A stretch of 64,000 nt of DNA, from NCBI GenBank assembly GCA_036569045.1, contig DATCRI010000084.1, positions 1-64,000 on the forward strand, written 5' to 3'. Origin of the DNA: Chthoniobacterales bacterium. Its GTDB lineage: Bacteria > Verrucomicrobiota > Verrucomicrobiia > Chthoniobacterales > JAATET01. Numbering within the stretch: the stretch's first letter is position 1; each line of letters begins with the position of its first letter. Made by a program: the position numbers and the translations under genes. Below are positions 8,622 to 17,121 of this stretch, piece by piece. The notes beneath the pieces were generated by a model. The model saw only the letters and a program-made list of their open reading frames with translations, did no database searches and was not told the origin of the DNA.

Positions 8622-10699
8622 CCTCGCTTCCCGAACCACCCGCCGCCATCAGCCCGGACACGCCGCTCAATAAGCTCGACTGGATCCCGCCGAAGCGCGC
8701 CGCCAGCCTGCGCAAGCTCGGCCTCCGCACGCTCGGCGACCTCGTCCTGCACTATCCCCGCCGCCACGAGGACCGCCGCCACTTCGCGCCCTTCCCCGAC
8801 GCCGCCGGCGAGAAGCCCGTCCTGCTCTGCGGCACCGTCGTGAAGGCCGGCTACCTGCCCTACGGCGGATGGAAACGCGGCTTCCAGGCCGTGCTCGAAG
8901 AACTCGGCGCCGGTGCGCTCGCCCGCCGGATTTCCTGCCGCTGGTTCAACATGCCCTACGTCGGCAAACTCATCGCCGTCGGCATGCGGATGGTCGCCTA
9001 CGGCCGGCCGAAAGCCCGGGGAAAGCAACTCCTGCTCGATTTCCCCGAGTTCGAAATGATCGAGGACGACGGCGACACCCTCGTCCACCTGCACCGCATC
9101 ACGCCCGTGCATCCCGCCGGCGAGGGCGTCACCCCGCGCCGGCTCCGCGAGTGGATTTTTCAAGCCCTCCAGACCACGGATCTCGCCCGCATCCCGAGCC
9201 TGCTGCCGGGCGCGGACGCCCATCCGAAGCGCGCCGCCACCCTGCGCGCGATCCACTTTCCGGAATCCTTCGAGGCCCTCGAGAAGGCCCGCCGCCAGCT
9301 CGTCGCCGAGGAATTCTTCGCCATGCAGGCGCTCATCGTCGCGCGGCGCGCCCGCGTCGAGGCGCTGCCCGGCAAGGCGAAGGTCGCCCCGGGCGAACTT
9401 CTCGCAAGACTTCACGCCGCCCTGCCCTTCGCGCTCACCCGGGCACAATCCCGCGCGATTGCCGCGATCCGCGCCGACATGGCCAGCGACCGCCGGATGA
9501 ACCGCCTGCTCCAGGGTGACGTCGGCTCCGGAAAGACCCTCGTCGCGCTCTCCGCCGCGTTGCTCGCCATCGAGGCCGGCACGCAGGCGGCGATCATGGC
9601 CCCCACCCAGCTCCTCGCCGAGCAGCACTACGCGAATTTCCGGCGCCTGCTCGCCCCGCTCGGCATTCGCATCGCCCTGCGCACCGGCTCACGGCGCACC
9701 AGCGACAATCTCGAACTCTGGTCGGGCGAGGGCGCCCCGCAACTCGTCGTTGGCACGCACGCCCTGCTCTACGACCCCGAGGAACTCCAGAATCCCGGCC
9801 TCATCGTCATCGACGAGCAGCACAAATTCGGCGTGCTCCAGCGCGCGAAGCTCATTCTCCGCGCCGACGCGCCAGACGTGCTCGTGATGACCGCCACGCC
9901 GATTCCCCGCACCCTCGCGCAGACCGCCTACGGCGATCTCGACGTCACCGTCATCGACGAGATGCCCGCCAATCGCGGCCGGATCATTACCGGCATTCGC
10001 GACACCGCGAAACTGCCCGACGCCGCCGCGTTTCTTCGGAAGCAGATCGAGACCGGCCGGCAGGTTTACATCGTCTACCCGCTCGTCGAGGAATCCGAAA
10101 AGATGGAGGCCAAGGCGGCCACCGCGGAGTTCGAGAAGTGGCGCCAGTTGCTCGCTCCGCACGCCTGCGGGCTGCTCCACGGCCGCCTGAAGCCGGAGGC
10201 GAAGGAAGCGGCCATGCGCGCCTTCGCCCAAGGCGAGACGAAGGCTCTCGTCGCCACCACCGTCATCGAAGTCGGCATCGACGTGCCGAATGCGAACGTC
10301 CTGCTCGTTGAGAATGCCGAGCGCTTCGGCCTCGCCCAGCTTCACCAGCTCCGGGGGCGTATCGGCCGCGGCGAGCACACGTCGTATTGCATTCTCATGC
10401 CCGGCGAGGACACACCCGAAGCTCGCGAGAAACTCGCCGTGCTGGAGCAGACGCGCGACGGTTTTGCGGTCGCCGAGGCGGACCTCCGCCTGCGCGGCCC
10501 GGGCGACCTGCTCGGCACCGCGCAGACCGGCCTGCCGCCGCTTCGGCTCGGCGATCTCTTCCGCGATGGCGAAATCCTCGAGGCCGCCCGCAAAAGGGCG
10601 ACCGCGATTTTCCAATCCGATCCCGAGCTCGCCCGCCCCGAGCACGCGCCGCTCAAGGCCTGGCTCGCCCTTCAGGACGCCACCGCCCTCGAAGGCTAG
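8618..10699 (+). CDS. recG: ATP-dependent DNA helicase RecG
   Basis: RecG remodels stalled forks and branch-migrates Holliday junctions. The protein has 693 residues, close to the family norm. It has an N-terminal wedge/OB domain (residues about 20-200), Walker A GDVGSGKT from G300, the DEQH box at D399, MTATPIPRTLA, and the helicase C motifs ending in the Q-rich LHQLRGRIGRG and the LRGPGDLLGT segment. The GTG start overlaps the recJ stop. The stop codon TAG at 10697 forms, with the preceding C, a CTAG that is also the stop of the convergent oxidase gene. Confidence 0.97.
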   Translation: MTSLPEPPAAISPDTPLNKLDWIPPKRAASLRKLGLRTLGDLVLHYPRRHEDRRHFAPFPDAAGEKPVLLCGTVVKAGYLPYGGWKRGFQAVLEELGAGALARRISCRWFNMPYVGKLIAVGMRMVAYGRPKARGKQLLLDFPEFEMIEDDGDTLVHLHRITPVHPAGEGVTPRRLREWIFQALQTTDLARIPSLLPGADAHPKRAATLRAIHFPESFEALEKARRQLVAEEFFAMQALIVARRARVEALPGKAKVAPGELLARLHAALPFALTRAQSRAIAAIRADMASDRRMNRLLQGDVGSGKTLVALSAALLAIEAGTQAAIMAPTQLLAEQHYANFRRLLAPLGIRIALRTGSRRTSDNLELWSGEGAPQLVVGTHALLYDPEELQNPGLIVIDEQHKFGVLQRAKLILRADAPDVLVMTATPIPRTLAQTAYGDLDVTVIDEMPANRGRIITGIRDTAKLPDAAAFLRKQIETGRQVYIVYPLVEESEKMEAKAATAEFEKWRQLLAPHACGLLHGRLKPEAKEAAMRAFAQGETKALVATTVIEVGIDVPNANVLLVENAERFGLAQLHQLRGRIGRGEHTSYCILMPGEDTPEAREKLAVLEQTRDGFAVAEADLRLRGPGDLLGTAQTGLPPLRLGDLFRDGEILEAARKRATAIFQSDPELARPEHAPLKAWLALQDATALEG

Positions 10700-12087
10700 G
10701 CGTCGTCGCGCAACCCGTCGAAGTAGTCGAAAAACACGCCGTCCGGATCGTGTCTGGCGCGCAGTTCCGCCAGCCGCGCCCAGCTCTCCGACGAGAAGGC
10801 CCGCCGTGCATTCGACGGCCGGCCCACGGTATCCGACTCGCCGACATAGAAGCCCGCGACGAGGGGATCGAGCCGCTCCACGAGCTCGCGATGCCATTCG
10901 GAATTCACGGCATCGTCCGCCGCATCGGTCCACATCGTCCACGGCCCGCCGTAAATCCGTGCATGCATGGAATACGCGCCGGCGGCTGGGTCCGGCGCCG
11001 GATTCGCGCCCGTGAAGAAGACAAACAGCACGAGCGACAGCGGCGACGGCGCGTTCGCAAAATGCGGCCCTACCGCATCGACGAGATCGCCGGCATTGGC
11101 ATCGGAAAACGTCGCCTCGACGCGATTGCGCAGCCCCTCCGGCCACAACGCCCCGGAGGCATCGAAGAGTTCCTCGAACGTCACGGGCGCAGGCGGCGTG
11201 TGCCCGACATTTCGGGCAAAAATCGGCCCCTCGGCGAGCGGCCGCAATTCCGCAAGCGCCTGCTCCCCGGTTTCTACAAACGCCGTCGCCGTCACGAGGC
11301 AGATTTTCCCGCTCGAAGTTGGGCGATCCGCCGGCGCGGCCAGCAGGAAGAGGCTCAACTCGACGCACGGCGCCAGCTTCGGCGCGATCTCGCCGAGCCA
11401 TGCCGCGACTTCCGCGGCGTCCTCGTATGCGTAGGAAATGCTGGTTCCGTGGATCGCCGCCGGCAGCGGATAGAGCCGCAGGTGATACCGCGTCGCCACC
11501 CCGAAAAAGCCGGAGCCCGCGCCTCGCGCGGCCCAGAAATACTCCGCGTTCTCGGTCGCGCTGGCGATGATGCGTTCGCCCGCCGCCGTCACGATTTCCA
11601 CCGCCTCGACGCTGCCGGCGCCAGGCCCCCAGATGCCCTGATTCCACGACATCCCGCCGCCCAGCAGGTAGCCGCTCAGCTTCACCTGCGGACAATGCCC
11701 GCTCGGAAACGCCAGCCCGTGGGCATTGAGAGCGCGCTGGGCCTCGCGATTGCTGATGATCGGCTGCACGACGGCGCGCCGCGCCTCGACGTCGATCGAG
11801 ATCACGCGATCGAGGTGGGTGAGATCGATCAGGACGCCGCCGTTGCGGAGCGTGGGCTGGCACCAGTTGTGCCCGCCGCCGCGCACCACGACTTTCAAGC
11901 CGTTGGCCCGCGCGAATCGAATCGCCGCGACGACATCCTCCTCGTCGGCCACGCGCACCACGACATCCGGCGCACGCTCGGGGATCAGGCGATTCCAGAG
12001 ATTGCCGTGGAGGAGTTCGTAAAAATGGGAATCCGTCCGCCCGGCGACATCGCCGCGGCAGGCTTCCTTCAATGCCGAGAGGTCCAT
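10696..12087 (-). CDS. FAD-linked oxidase, BBE/oligosaccharide-oxidase type, probably bicovalent FAD
   Basis: This is a VAO/PCMH-fold flavoenzyme that oxidises an alcohol or sugar and reduces O2 or another acceptor. The protein has 463 residues. The FAD-binding region runs from about residue 40 to 215, with RGGGHNW at H73 and a Cys at C132 in SGHCPQV followed by the Gly-rich GYLLGGG. The His-Cys spacing of 59 is almost that of the 8-alpha-histidyl/6-S-cysteinyl pair of berberine-bridge and glucooligosaccharide oxidases. The BBE C-terminal signature RHDPDGVF is present near 445. There is no signal peptide. It is last in a leftward cluster with the GuaD-like deaminase, the ABM protein and the porin. 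The substrate is unknown; a carbohydrate is a reasonable guess. Confidence 0.87.
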   Translation of the reverse strand: MDLSALKEACRGDVAGRTDSHFYELLHGNLWNRLIPERAPDVVVRVADEEDVVAAIRFARANGLKVVVRGGGHNWCQPTLRNGGVLIDLTHLDRVISIDVEARRAVVQPIISNREAQRALNAHGLAFPSGHCPQVKLSGYLLGGGMSWNQGIWGPGAGSVEAVEIVTAAGERIIASATENAEYFWAARGAGSGFFGVATRYHLRLYPLPAAIHGTSISYAYEDAAEVAAWLGEIAPKLAPCVELSLFLLAAPADRPTSSGKICLVTATAFVETGEQALAELRPLAEGPIFARNVGHTPPAPVTFEELFDASGALWPEGLRNRVEATFSDANAGDLVDAVGPHFANAPSPLSLVLFVFFTGANPAPDPAAGAYSMHARIYGGPWTMWTDAADDAVNSEWHRELVERLDPLVAGFYVGESDTVGRPSNARRAFSSESWARLAELRARHDPDGVFFDYFDGLRDDA

Positions 12088-12141
12088 GACGAAAGGGGAC
12101 GGCCCGTCCCGGGAGACGGGCCGCCATTCACGCGAACCGGA

Positions 12142-12633
12142 TCAATACTGAATCTTGTCGGGCTTGGCCTGGTATTCCTTCCAGACCTCGACGGCCTCCT
12201 CGCGGAGGAGCTGGGTGAGCTTGATCGAGCGCTGCTCCTTCGGCAGGGCGAGTTCCTTGTAGATCGGGCTGTCGTCGAAGTTCCCGTATTTGAAGGCATC
12301 CTCGACCGTCGCGGCGTAGAAGACCTGGTCGATGCCGGCCCAGTAACACGTCGCCATGCACATGGGGCAGGGCTCGGCCGAGGTGTAGAGCGTGCAGCCG
12401 GTGAGCTTGAAGTTCTGCAGCGTGATGCAGGCGAGACGGATGGCCTCCATTTCGGCGTGCCAGGTGGGATCGTGGCTGGCGACGACGCGATTCATCCCCT
12501 CGGAGACGATCTCGCCATCCTTCACGATGACAGCGCCAAAGACGCCTCCCGTGCAGTATTCGAGGGAGGCCCGGCGCGACATCGCAATGGCGCGGCGGAT
12601 GAATTTTTCGTGATCGGGGTTTGCAGTGCTCAT
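12142..12633 (-). CDS. Nucleoside/guanine deaminase-like CMP/dCMP-deaminase-fold enzyme
   Basis: This is a zinc deaminase. The protein has 163 residues and carries HAE (H59, E61) and PCPMC (C89, C92), the zinc ligands and proton-shuttling Glu of the cytidine-deaminase fold. The C-terminal part (VFYAATVEDAFKYGNFDDSPIYKEL, then a segment ending near KPDKIQY) resembles Bacillus GuaD, where a swapped C-terminal tail closes the active site, so guanine deamination to xanthine is the best guess. A tRNA adenosine deaminase (TadA) is less likely because of this tail. ATG at 12633. It lies 54 bases upstream of the FAD oxidase. Confidence 0.85.
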   Translation of the reverse strand: MSTANPDHEKFIRRAIAMSRRASLEYCTGGVFGAVIVKDGEIVSEGMNRVVASHDPTWHAEMEAIRLACITLQNFKLTGCTLYTSAEPCPMCMATCYWAGIDQVFYAATVEDAFKYGNFDDSPIYKELALPKEQRSIKLTQLLREEAVEVWKEYQAKPDKIQY

Positions 12634-12671
12634 GGTGTGTTTTGTGGTGTGTTTGGGAGAAGGAAACGGGG

Positions 12672-13616
12672 CTACCAGGGCAGCAGCCACCAAAGGGCAA
12701 TGATTTCGGCGACGAAGAGCCCCGCGAGAATTGCGGAGCCGCGCCAGCTCGTGGCCGCGGATGCGGGCTCGGGAAACAGCCACCAGCCGAACCACCGCAC
12801 GAACAGCGGCATCGTGGCAAAGCTCGTCGCGAAGACGCTGATGACATTGCCGATGAAGGTCGCGAGCGACGCGTGCAGCCCGAGCGCATGCAGCACCGGG
12901 CTGAGATATTTCATTTCCAGCATCACGATCGGAAACAACCCCAGCAGCACGAGCAGCGAGGTCTTCCAGTTCGGCGGGCCCTTGCCCGTGACGGGATCCA
13001 CCGGCACCCAGCCGGGAAACGATGTCGCCAGCCGCATGAGCTCCTCGCTCTCGATGAAGGCCTTCGATTCCGTGAGCAGCTCCGCCCGCTCGGGCGCGGC
13101 CATCCATGCTTCGAGGTGCTCGGCGGTGTCGTAGCGGACAAGCGTCGTCCAATGCGAATCCTTCCCCGACGGCGGCTGGAGATACATGCCGCGATAGCCC
13201 GGGTATTTCGCCTGCGCGGCCTGAATGCGGGTCGCCCATTCGCGGTAGGTCGCCTCCATGCCGGGCTTCACTTTCGAGAGGATCACCTCGGTAACGGTCG
13301 TTCCCGGGGACGTCGGGCCGGCGCCCGGTTCCATCACTTCGCCGATGTTGCCGCCCTCGAAGAATGGCAGCGCCTCCGCGAGCACCGCCGCCCGCTCGGG
13401 CGATCTCTGCCACACCTCGAGCTGCGCCGCAGTCTCGAAATTCAGGATGAACGTCCATTCCTCGCTGCCCGCGCTGCCGGGCGGCATGAGGTCGCTGCTC
13501 AGGAATCCGGGAAACTTCGAGACGACGGCGTCGTGGTGCCCCTGCCAGGCCGTGAACGCGTCGGCGTCCTCGGGACGAACTTTGGCGGTGGCGATCAGGA
13601 CGGCAGGGGCGCTCAT
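12672..13616 (-). CDS. Membrane-anchored protein with two ABM (antibiotic biosynthesis monooxygenase) domains
   Basis: The protein has 314 residues. Two repeats of a dimeric alpha-beta barrel of about 95 residues occur at about 5-95 and 105-200. Each has a PGF/PGY turn and a Trp-containing 'EEWTFILNFET' or 'SHWTTLVRYDT' strand. A C-terminal part with three hydrophobic helices follows (about 220-240, 255-275, 290-312). Two ABM domains plus a membrane tail match the architecture of the COG3224-type proteins, whose role is unknown. ABM domains can act as cofactor-free oxygenases or haem binders, but no catalytic residue can be assigned here. It sits between the porin and the deaminase on the same strand, 7 bases after the porin. 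Confidence 0.82.
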   Translation of the reverse strand: MSAPAVLIATAKVRPEDADAFTAWQGHHDAVVSKFPGFLSSDLMPPGSAGSEEWTFILNFETAAQLEVWQRSPERAAVLAEALPFFEGGNIGEVMEPGAGPTSPGTTVTEVILSKVKPGMEATYREWATRIQAAQAKYPGYRGMYLQPPSGKDSHWTTLVRYDTAEHLEAWMAAPERAELLTESKAFIESEELMRLATSFPGWVPVDPVTGKGPPNWKTSLLVLLGLFPIVMLEMKYLSPVLHALGLHASLATFIGNVISVFATSFATMPLFVRWFGWWLFPEPASAATSWRGSAILAGLFVAEIIALWWLLPW

Positions 13617-13623
13617 GAATTTC

Positions 13624-14913
13624 TCAAAACAAGACGGTCAGTCGCATCGTGGCGGCCCAGGCTCCGCCGAGCTCCGCGCCGAGGCCGGGAGTCGGAATGT
13701 AACTGACGACCGGCTGCAGGTAGGTGGCGGCGACGAGATGCGCCTGGTAGTAGCCCTGAAACATCAGTTCGCTCTCGCGCGAGAATTCCCGGGGGTTCAA
13801 CCGCGACCACGCCACGCCCAGACCGGCGGAATCCTGCGAGCGCCCGGGCACGAGGCCGAAAGCCGTGATCCCGCCGCCAAAATAGCGCTGGAACGGCAGC
13901 GTCTCGGAGTCGTTCGCGCCAAACTGGAAAAACGCGCTCACCCCGGCGTTGTCCCGGCCGGGATGCTGCAGCCACAGGCGCTGCGAGCCGAAGAGATACA
14001 CGCCCGTCGCGCCGTTCTCGGTCACGCCCGGCCCGCGCAGTTCGCCGATTTGATTCCACAGGCCGATGGCAAACGAGCCCGGCAGATTTCCCGCGCGACC
14101 GGCGGGAATCTCCCACGCGCCGCCCGCCTCCCAGATCTGGAAATAGTAGCCGTTGAACTGCGGCCCCAGCATGCCCGTCTGCGTGTTGTTGTTCGCGATA
14201 TTCCCGTCGTAGAAGCCGTAGTTGAAATAGCAATTTTCCGTCGGCGCGAGCGTCGTCGTCACGCCACAGGTCGAATTGTAATAACCGGGCATCACACCAA
14301 GCGCCGTGGGATTCACGAAGACCGGGGTGAAGGCGAGCCCCGACACCGCCGGCACGGCCAGCGTCTCGTCCTGCGTCGGCACGGGCCGCAGCACGTTGCC
14401 GAAGTCATTCGTCGGCACCATCTTGCCGACGCGCGCGACGAGCTTGCCGTCGAAGAATTCCTGCCGCCACCAGAGCTGATAAAGCTCCGAGCGGTGCAGC
14501 GGCTCCGGCCCCGGCAGCGAATTGTAACCCTGCGCGCTGCCGGCCTGCTGGTTTGTCTGCTGTCCGTCGAACTGCAGGAACTCGATGCCGAATTTGCCGC
14601 CCTTCCAGCCGATGAGCTTCTCCGCGTCCAGACCGAGACTCAGGATGAACAGGCTGTTGAAGCTCCACGCCTGCGGATCCGCCCCGCCGGAGATCACGAA
14701 GTTCGCGTCGCCCACCCACACGCCGCCGAGGAACACGCCAGAGTCCTTTTTGAAACCCGCGAGCCGGCCCAACTGACCCGTGCCGGTGGACTGGTTGATC
14801 GCGCCGGGGTTTGCGCTGATCCCCAACGCCTCGTCCGTCGAGCCTGCCCGGGTCTCCGTCGCCGTGAACATCACGCCAGCGACAAGCATTGGAAACCAGC
14901 GAACGCGGCGCAT
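13624..14913 (-). CDS. Carbohydrate-selective outer-membrane porin, OprB family
   Basis: This is an outer-membrane beta-barrel for diffusion of sugars. The protein has 429 residues: a signal peptide of about 23 residues ending near ETRAGS, then a Gly/Asn/aromatic-rich sequence with alternating hydrophobic strands and a terminal Phe (MRLTVLF), as barrel proteins require for assembly. The GVFLGG start of the mature part, the WWRQEFFDGKLVARVGKMVPTNDF segment and the closing GLGAELGGAWAATMRLTVLF fit OprB. It is the first gene of the leftward cluster with the ABM protein, deaminase and FAD oxidase, so it may import the oxidase substrate (inference). Confidence 0.85.
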   Translation of the reverse strand: MRRVRWFPMLVAGVMFTATETRAGSTDEALGISANPGAINQSTGTGQLGRLAGFKKDSGVFLGGVWVGDANFVISGGADPQAWSFNSLFILSLGLDAEKLIGWKGGKFGIEFLQFDGQQTNQQAGSAQGYNSLPGPEPLHRSELYQLWWRQEFFDGKLVARVGKMVPTNDFGNVLRPVPTQDETLAVPAVSGLAFTPVFVNPTALGVMPGYYNSTCGVTTTLAPTENCYFNYGFYDGNIANNNTQTGMLGPQFNGYYFQIWEAGGAWEIPAGRAGNLPGSFAIGLWNQIGELRGPGVTENGATGVYLFGSQRLWLQHPGRDNAGVSAFFQFGANDSETLPFQRYFGGGITAFGLVPGRSQDSAGLGVAWSRLNPREFSRESELMFQGYYQAHLVAATYLQPVVSYIPTPGLGAELGGAWAATMRLTVLF

Positions 14914-15049
14914 TTTTCACGACGTTAGCGCGCCGCCCGTCGCGCTGCGAATGAATTGCATCGACCTCTCGAAAAATTTTCGCCCTTCGAGAACGGACAA
15001 TCCGCAGATTGTTCTTCCCGGTCCCGCCCCGGCGCAAAATGCTGGAGCC

Positions 15050-15682
15050 ATGACGCCCGCGGCCATTTTTCGCGCCTTTTCCGATCACGGAAACCGGCTG
15101 CGACTGCGTTTCTCGGTGCGGGAGCCGTTCGCCATCCTCACGAACAACTGCTGGGGCTCCGCGCTCTATCGCGACCTCGACATCTCCTACAACACACCCT
15201 TCGTCGGCACGCTCGTCCCGCCGGAGTGCTACCTGCGTTTCCTCGGCGACGTCCCCGGTTATCTCGCGCAACCCCTTCGGTTCATCGAGACCTCGCGCTA
15301 CGGCTGGCCGATCAAATACCCGCTTGCGCTCCTCGGCGACGCGGAGGTCCACTTCATGCATTTTCCGACCCGCGAGGAGGCCGCCGGAAAATGGACCCGC
15401 CGCCTCGAGCGCATGCCGCGCGACCCCGCCACGTGGCGCGTGAAGTTCTGCGATCACCACCTCAGCCTCGATCCCGCCGAAGCCACCGCCATGCTCCGCG
15501 CCTTCGACGCCCTGCCCTTCGCGCACAAGATCACCCTCCTCGGGCGCGAGAACCCCGGCCTCGCCAGCGGCATCGTGCTTCGGGAATGCCTCGCCGCCGG
15601 CCGCGTGCCCGATGGCCATGCCGCCTACCGGCCGTCGCTCCGCTATTTCAATGCCGCCGCGTGGTTGAACGGCGACCGGTAG
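15050..15682 (+). CDS. DUF1919 protein, probable polysaccharide-modification function
   Basis: The protein has 210 residues. The N-terminal signature NNCWGSALYRDLDISYNTPFVG (N32-N33-C34-W35-G36) is the hallmark of DUF1919, a family often found in capsule and exopolysaccharide loci; its biochemical activity is unknown to me. A second conserved patch is ARYGWPIKYPLALLGDAEVHFMHF-like around residues 84-107, followed by W/K/FCDHH. The ATG at 15050 is chosen because it begins the homologous part. The following gene is a response regulator and the next a membrane glycosyltransferase, consistent with a surface-glycan context. Confidence 0.8.
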   Translation: MTPAAIFRAFSDHGNRLRLRFSVREPFAILTNNCWGSALYRDLDISYNTPFVGTLVPPECYLRFLGDVPGYLAQPLRFIETSRYGWPIKYPLALLGDAEVHFMHFPTREEAAGKWTRRLERMPRDPATWRVKFCDHHLSLDPAEATAMLRAFDALPFAHKITLLGRENPGLASGIVLRECLAAGRVPDGHAAYRPSLRYFNAAAWLNGDR

Positions 15683-15723
15683 TTGTTTTTCGCAGGATCC
15701 TCGCGTAAGAAGAGCGAGACAAA

Positions 15724-17097
15724 ATGGCACGCTCGCAACCCACCGTCCTCATCGTCGACGACGAAAAGAACACCCGCGAAGGACTGCGCGACGCCCTCGA
15801 GGACAGTTTCGAGGTTTACATCGCCGGGGACCAGGACGGCGCGCTGGCCACGCTGGATGCCGAGTCCGCCGACGTGATGATCACCGATCTCCGCCTCGGC
15901 GCGGACAACGGCATGCAGCTCATCGAGCAGGTGCTGAAGCGCCCGCGGCCGCCGGTCTGCATCATGATGACCGCCTACGGTTCGGTGGACACCGCCGTCG
16001 AGGCCATGAAACGCGGCGCCTACGATTTCGTGACGAAGCCGGTGAACATCGACCGCCTCGAGATGCTCATCCGCCGCGCTCTCCGCGAGCGCGACACCGT
16101 GCGGGAGAACGTCGAGTTGAAGGAACGCGTGCAGCGCAACGAATCCCTCGACGCGATGATCGGCCGCTCGCCGCAGATGGTGCAGGTATTCGACACCCTC
16201 AAGCAGGTCGCTCCCTCCCGCGCCACCGTGCTCATCCAGGGCGAAAGCGGCACCGGCAAGGAACTCGCCGCCCACGCCATCCACCACCTCAGCCCCCGCG
16301 CCGGGAAGAAATTCGTCGCCGTGCACTGCGCGGCGCTCTCCCCGCAGCTCCTCGAGAGCGAGCTGTTCGGCCACGAACGCGGCGCCTTCACCGGCGCGAC
16401 CGAGAAACGCATCGGCCGCTTCGAGCAGGCCAATGGCGGCACGCTCTTCCTCGACGAAATCGGCGAGATCGACTCCTCCACGCAGGTGAAAATCCTCCGG
16501 GTGCTCGGCGAGCGCGCCTTCGAACGCGTCGGCGGCAACCAGACGATCCAGACCGACGTGCGCCTCGTCGCCGCGACGAACAAGGACCTCGCGAAACTCG
16601 TCGCCGAGGGCAAATTCCGCGACGACCTCTTCTTCCGCCTGAACGTCGTGCCCATCACTCTGCCGCCGCTGCGCACCCGCAAGGAGGACATCCCGCTTCT
16701 CGTGCAGGCCTTTCTCAAGGATGCCGCGCGGGAAAACGAGAAGCCCTTCCGCGAACTCACGCCCGAGGCGATGGCCTGCATCCTCGACTACGACTGGCCC
16801 GGCAACGTCCGCGAACTCCGCACCGCGGTCGAGCACGGCGTCGTGATGTGCAGCACCCCGCGCATCGGCGTGCGCGACCTGCCGGCGGCCATTCGGAGCG
16901 CCATTCCGCCGGTCGCGACCGATACGGCCCCTTCCCAAAAGCCAGACGCTTTGGATTTGCACCACGCGGAACGCGTCCTTATCTTCCGCGCGCTGGAAGA
17001 AAGCGGCGGCAATCGGTCCGCGGCCGCTGAACGGCTGGGGATAAGCCGACGCACCCTTCATCGCCGGCTCAAAGAACTGAACATCACCAAACGCTAG
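15724..17097 (+). CDS. Sigma-54-dependent response regulator, NtrC family
   Basis: This is a transcription activator. Phosphorylation of the receiver releases an AAA+ domain that remodels sigma-54 RNA polymerase. The protein has 457 residues. The receiver has D12-D13, phospho-acceptor D55 and K105. The AAA+ domain has Walker A GESGTGKE near 173-180, the sigma-54-contacting GAFTGA at 220-225, and Walker B GTLFLDE. A Fis-type helix-turn-helix sits at about 425-455 (NRSAAAERLGISRRTLHRRLKEL). No sensor kinase gene is adjacent within the window, so this is an orphan regulator here. Confidence 0.95.
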   Translation: MARSQPTVLIVDDEKNTREGLRDALEDSFEVYIAGDQDGALATLDAESADVMITDLRLGADNGMQLIEQVLKRPRPPVCIMMTAYGSVDTAVEAMKRGAYDFVTKPVNIDRLEMLIRRALRERDTVRENVELKERVQRNESLDAMIGRSPQMVQVFDTLKQVAPSRATVLIQGESGTGKELAAHAIHHLSPRAGKKFVAVHCAALSPQLLESELFGHERGAFTGATEKRIGRFEQANGGTLFLDEIGEIDSSTQVKILRVLGERAFERVGGNQTIQTDVRLVAATNKDLAKLVAEGKFRDDLFFRLNVVPITLPPLRTRKEDIPLLVQAFLKDAARENEKPFRELTPEAMACILDYDWPGNVRELRTAVEHGVVMCSTPRIGVRDLPAAIRSAIPPVATDTAPSQKPDALDLHHAERVLIFRALEESGGNRSAAAERLGISRRTLHRRLKELNITKR

Positions 17098-17121
17098 CGC
17101 GCGCCTTTTCCTCCGTCGTTT

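Noticed and set aside
14968-14991. CTCGAA/TTCGAG inverted repeat between the porin and DUF1919 genes
   Set aside because: Six-base arms with a 12-base spacer are expected by chance in such sequence; no promoter could be aligned with it.
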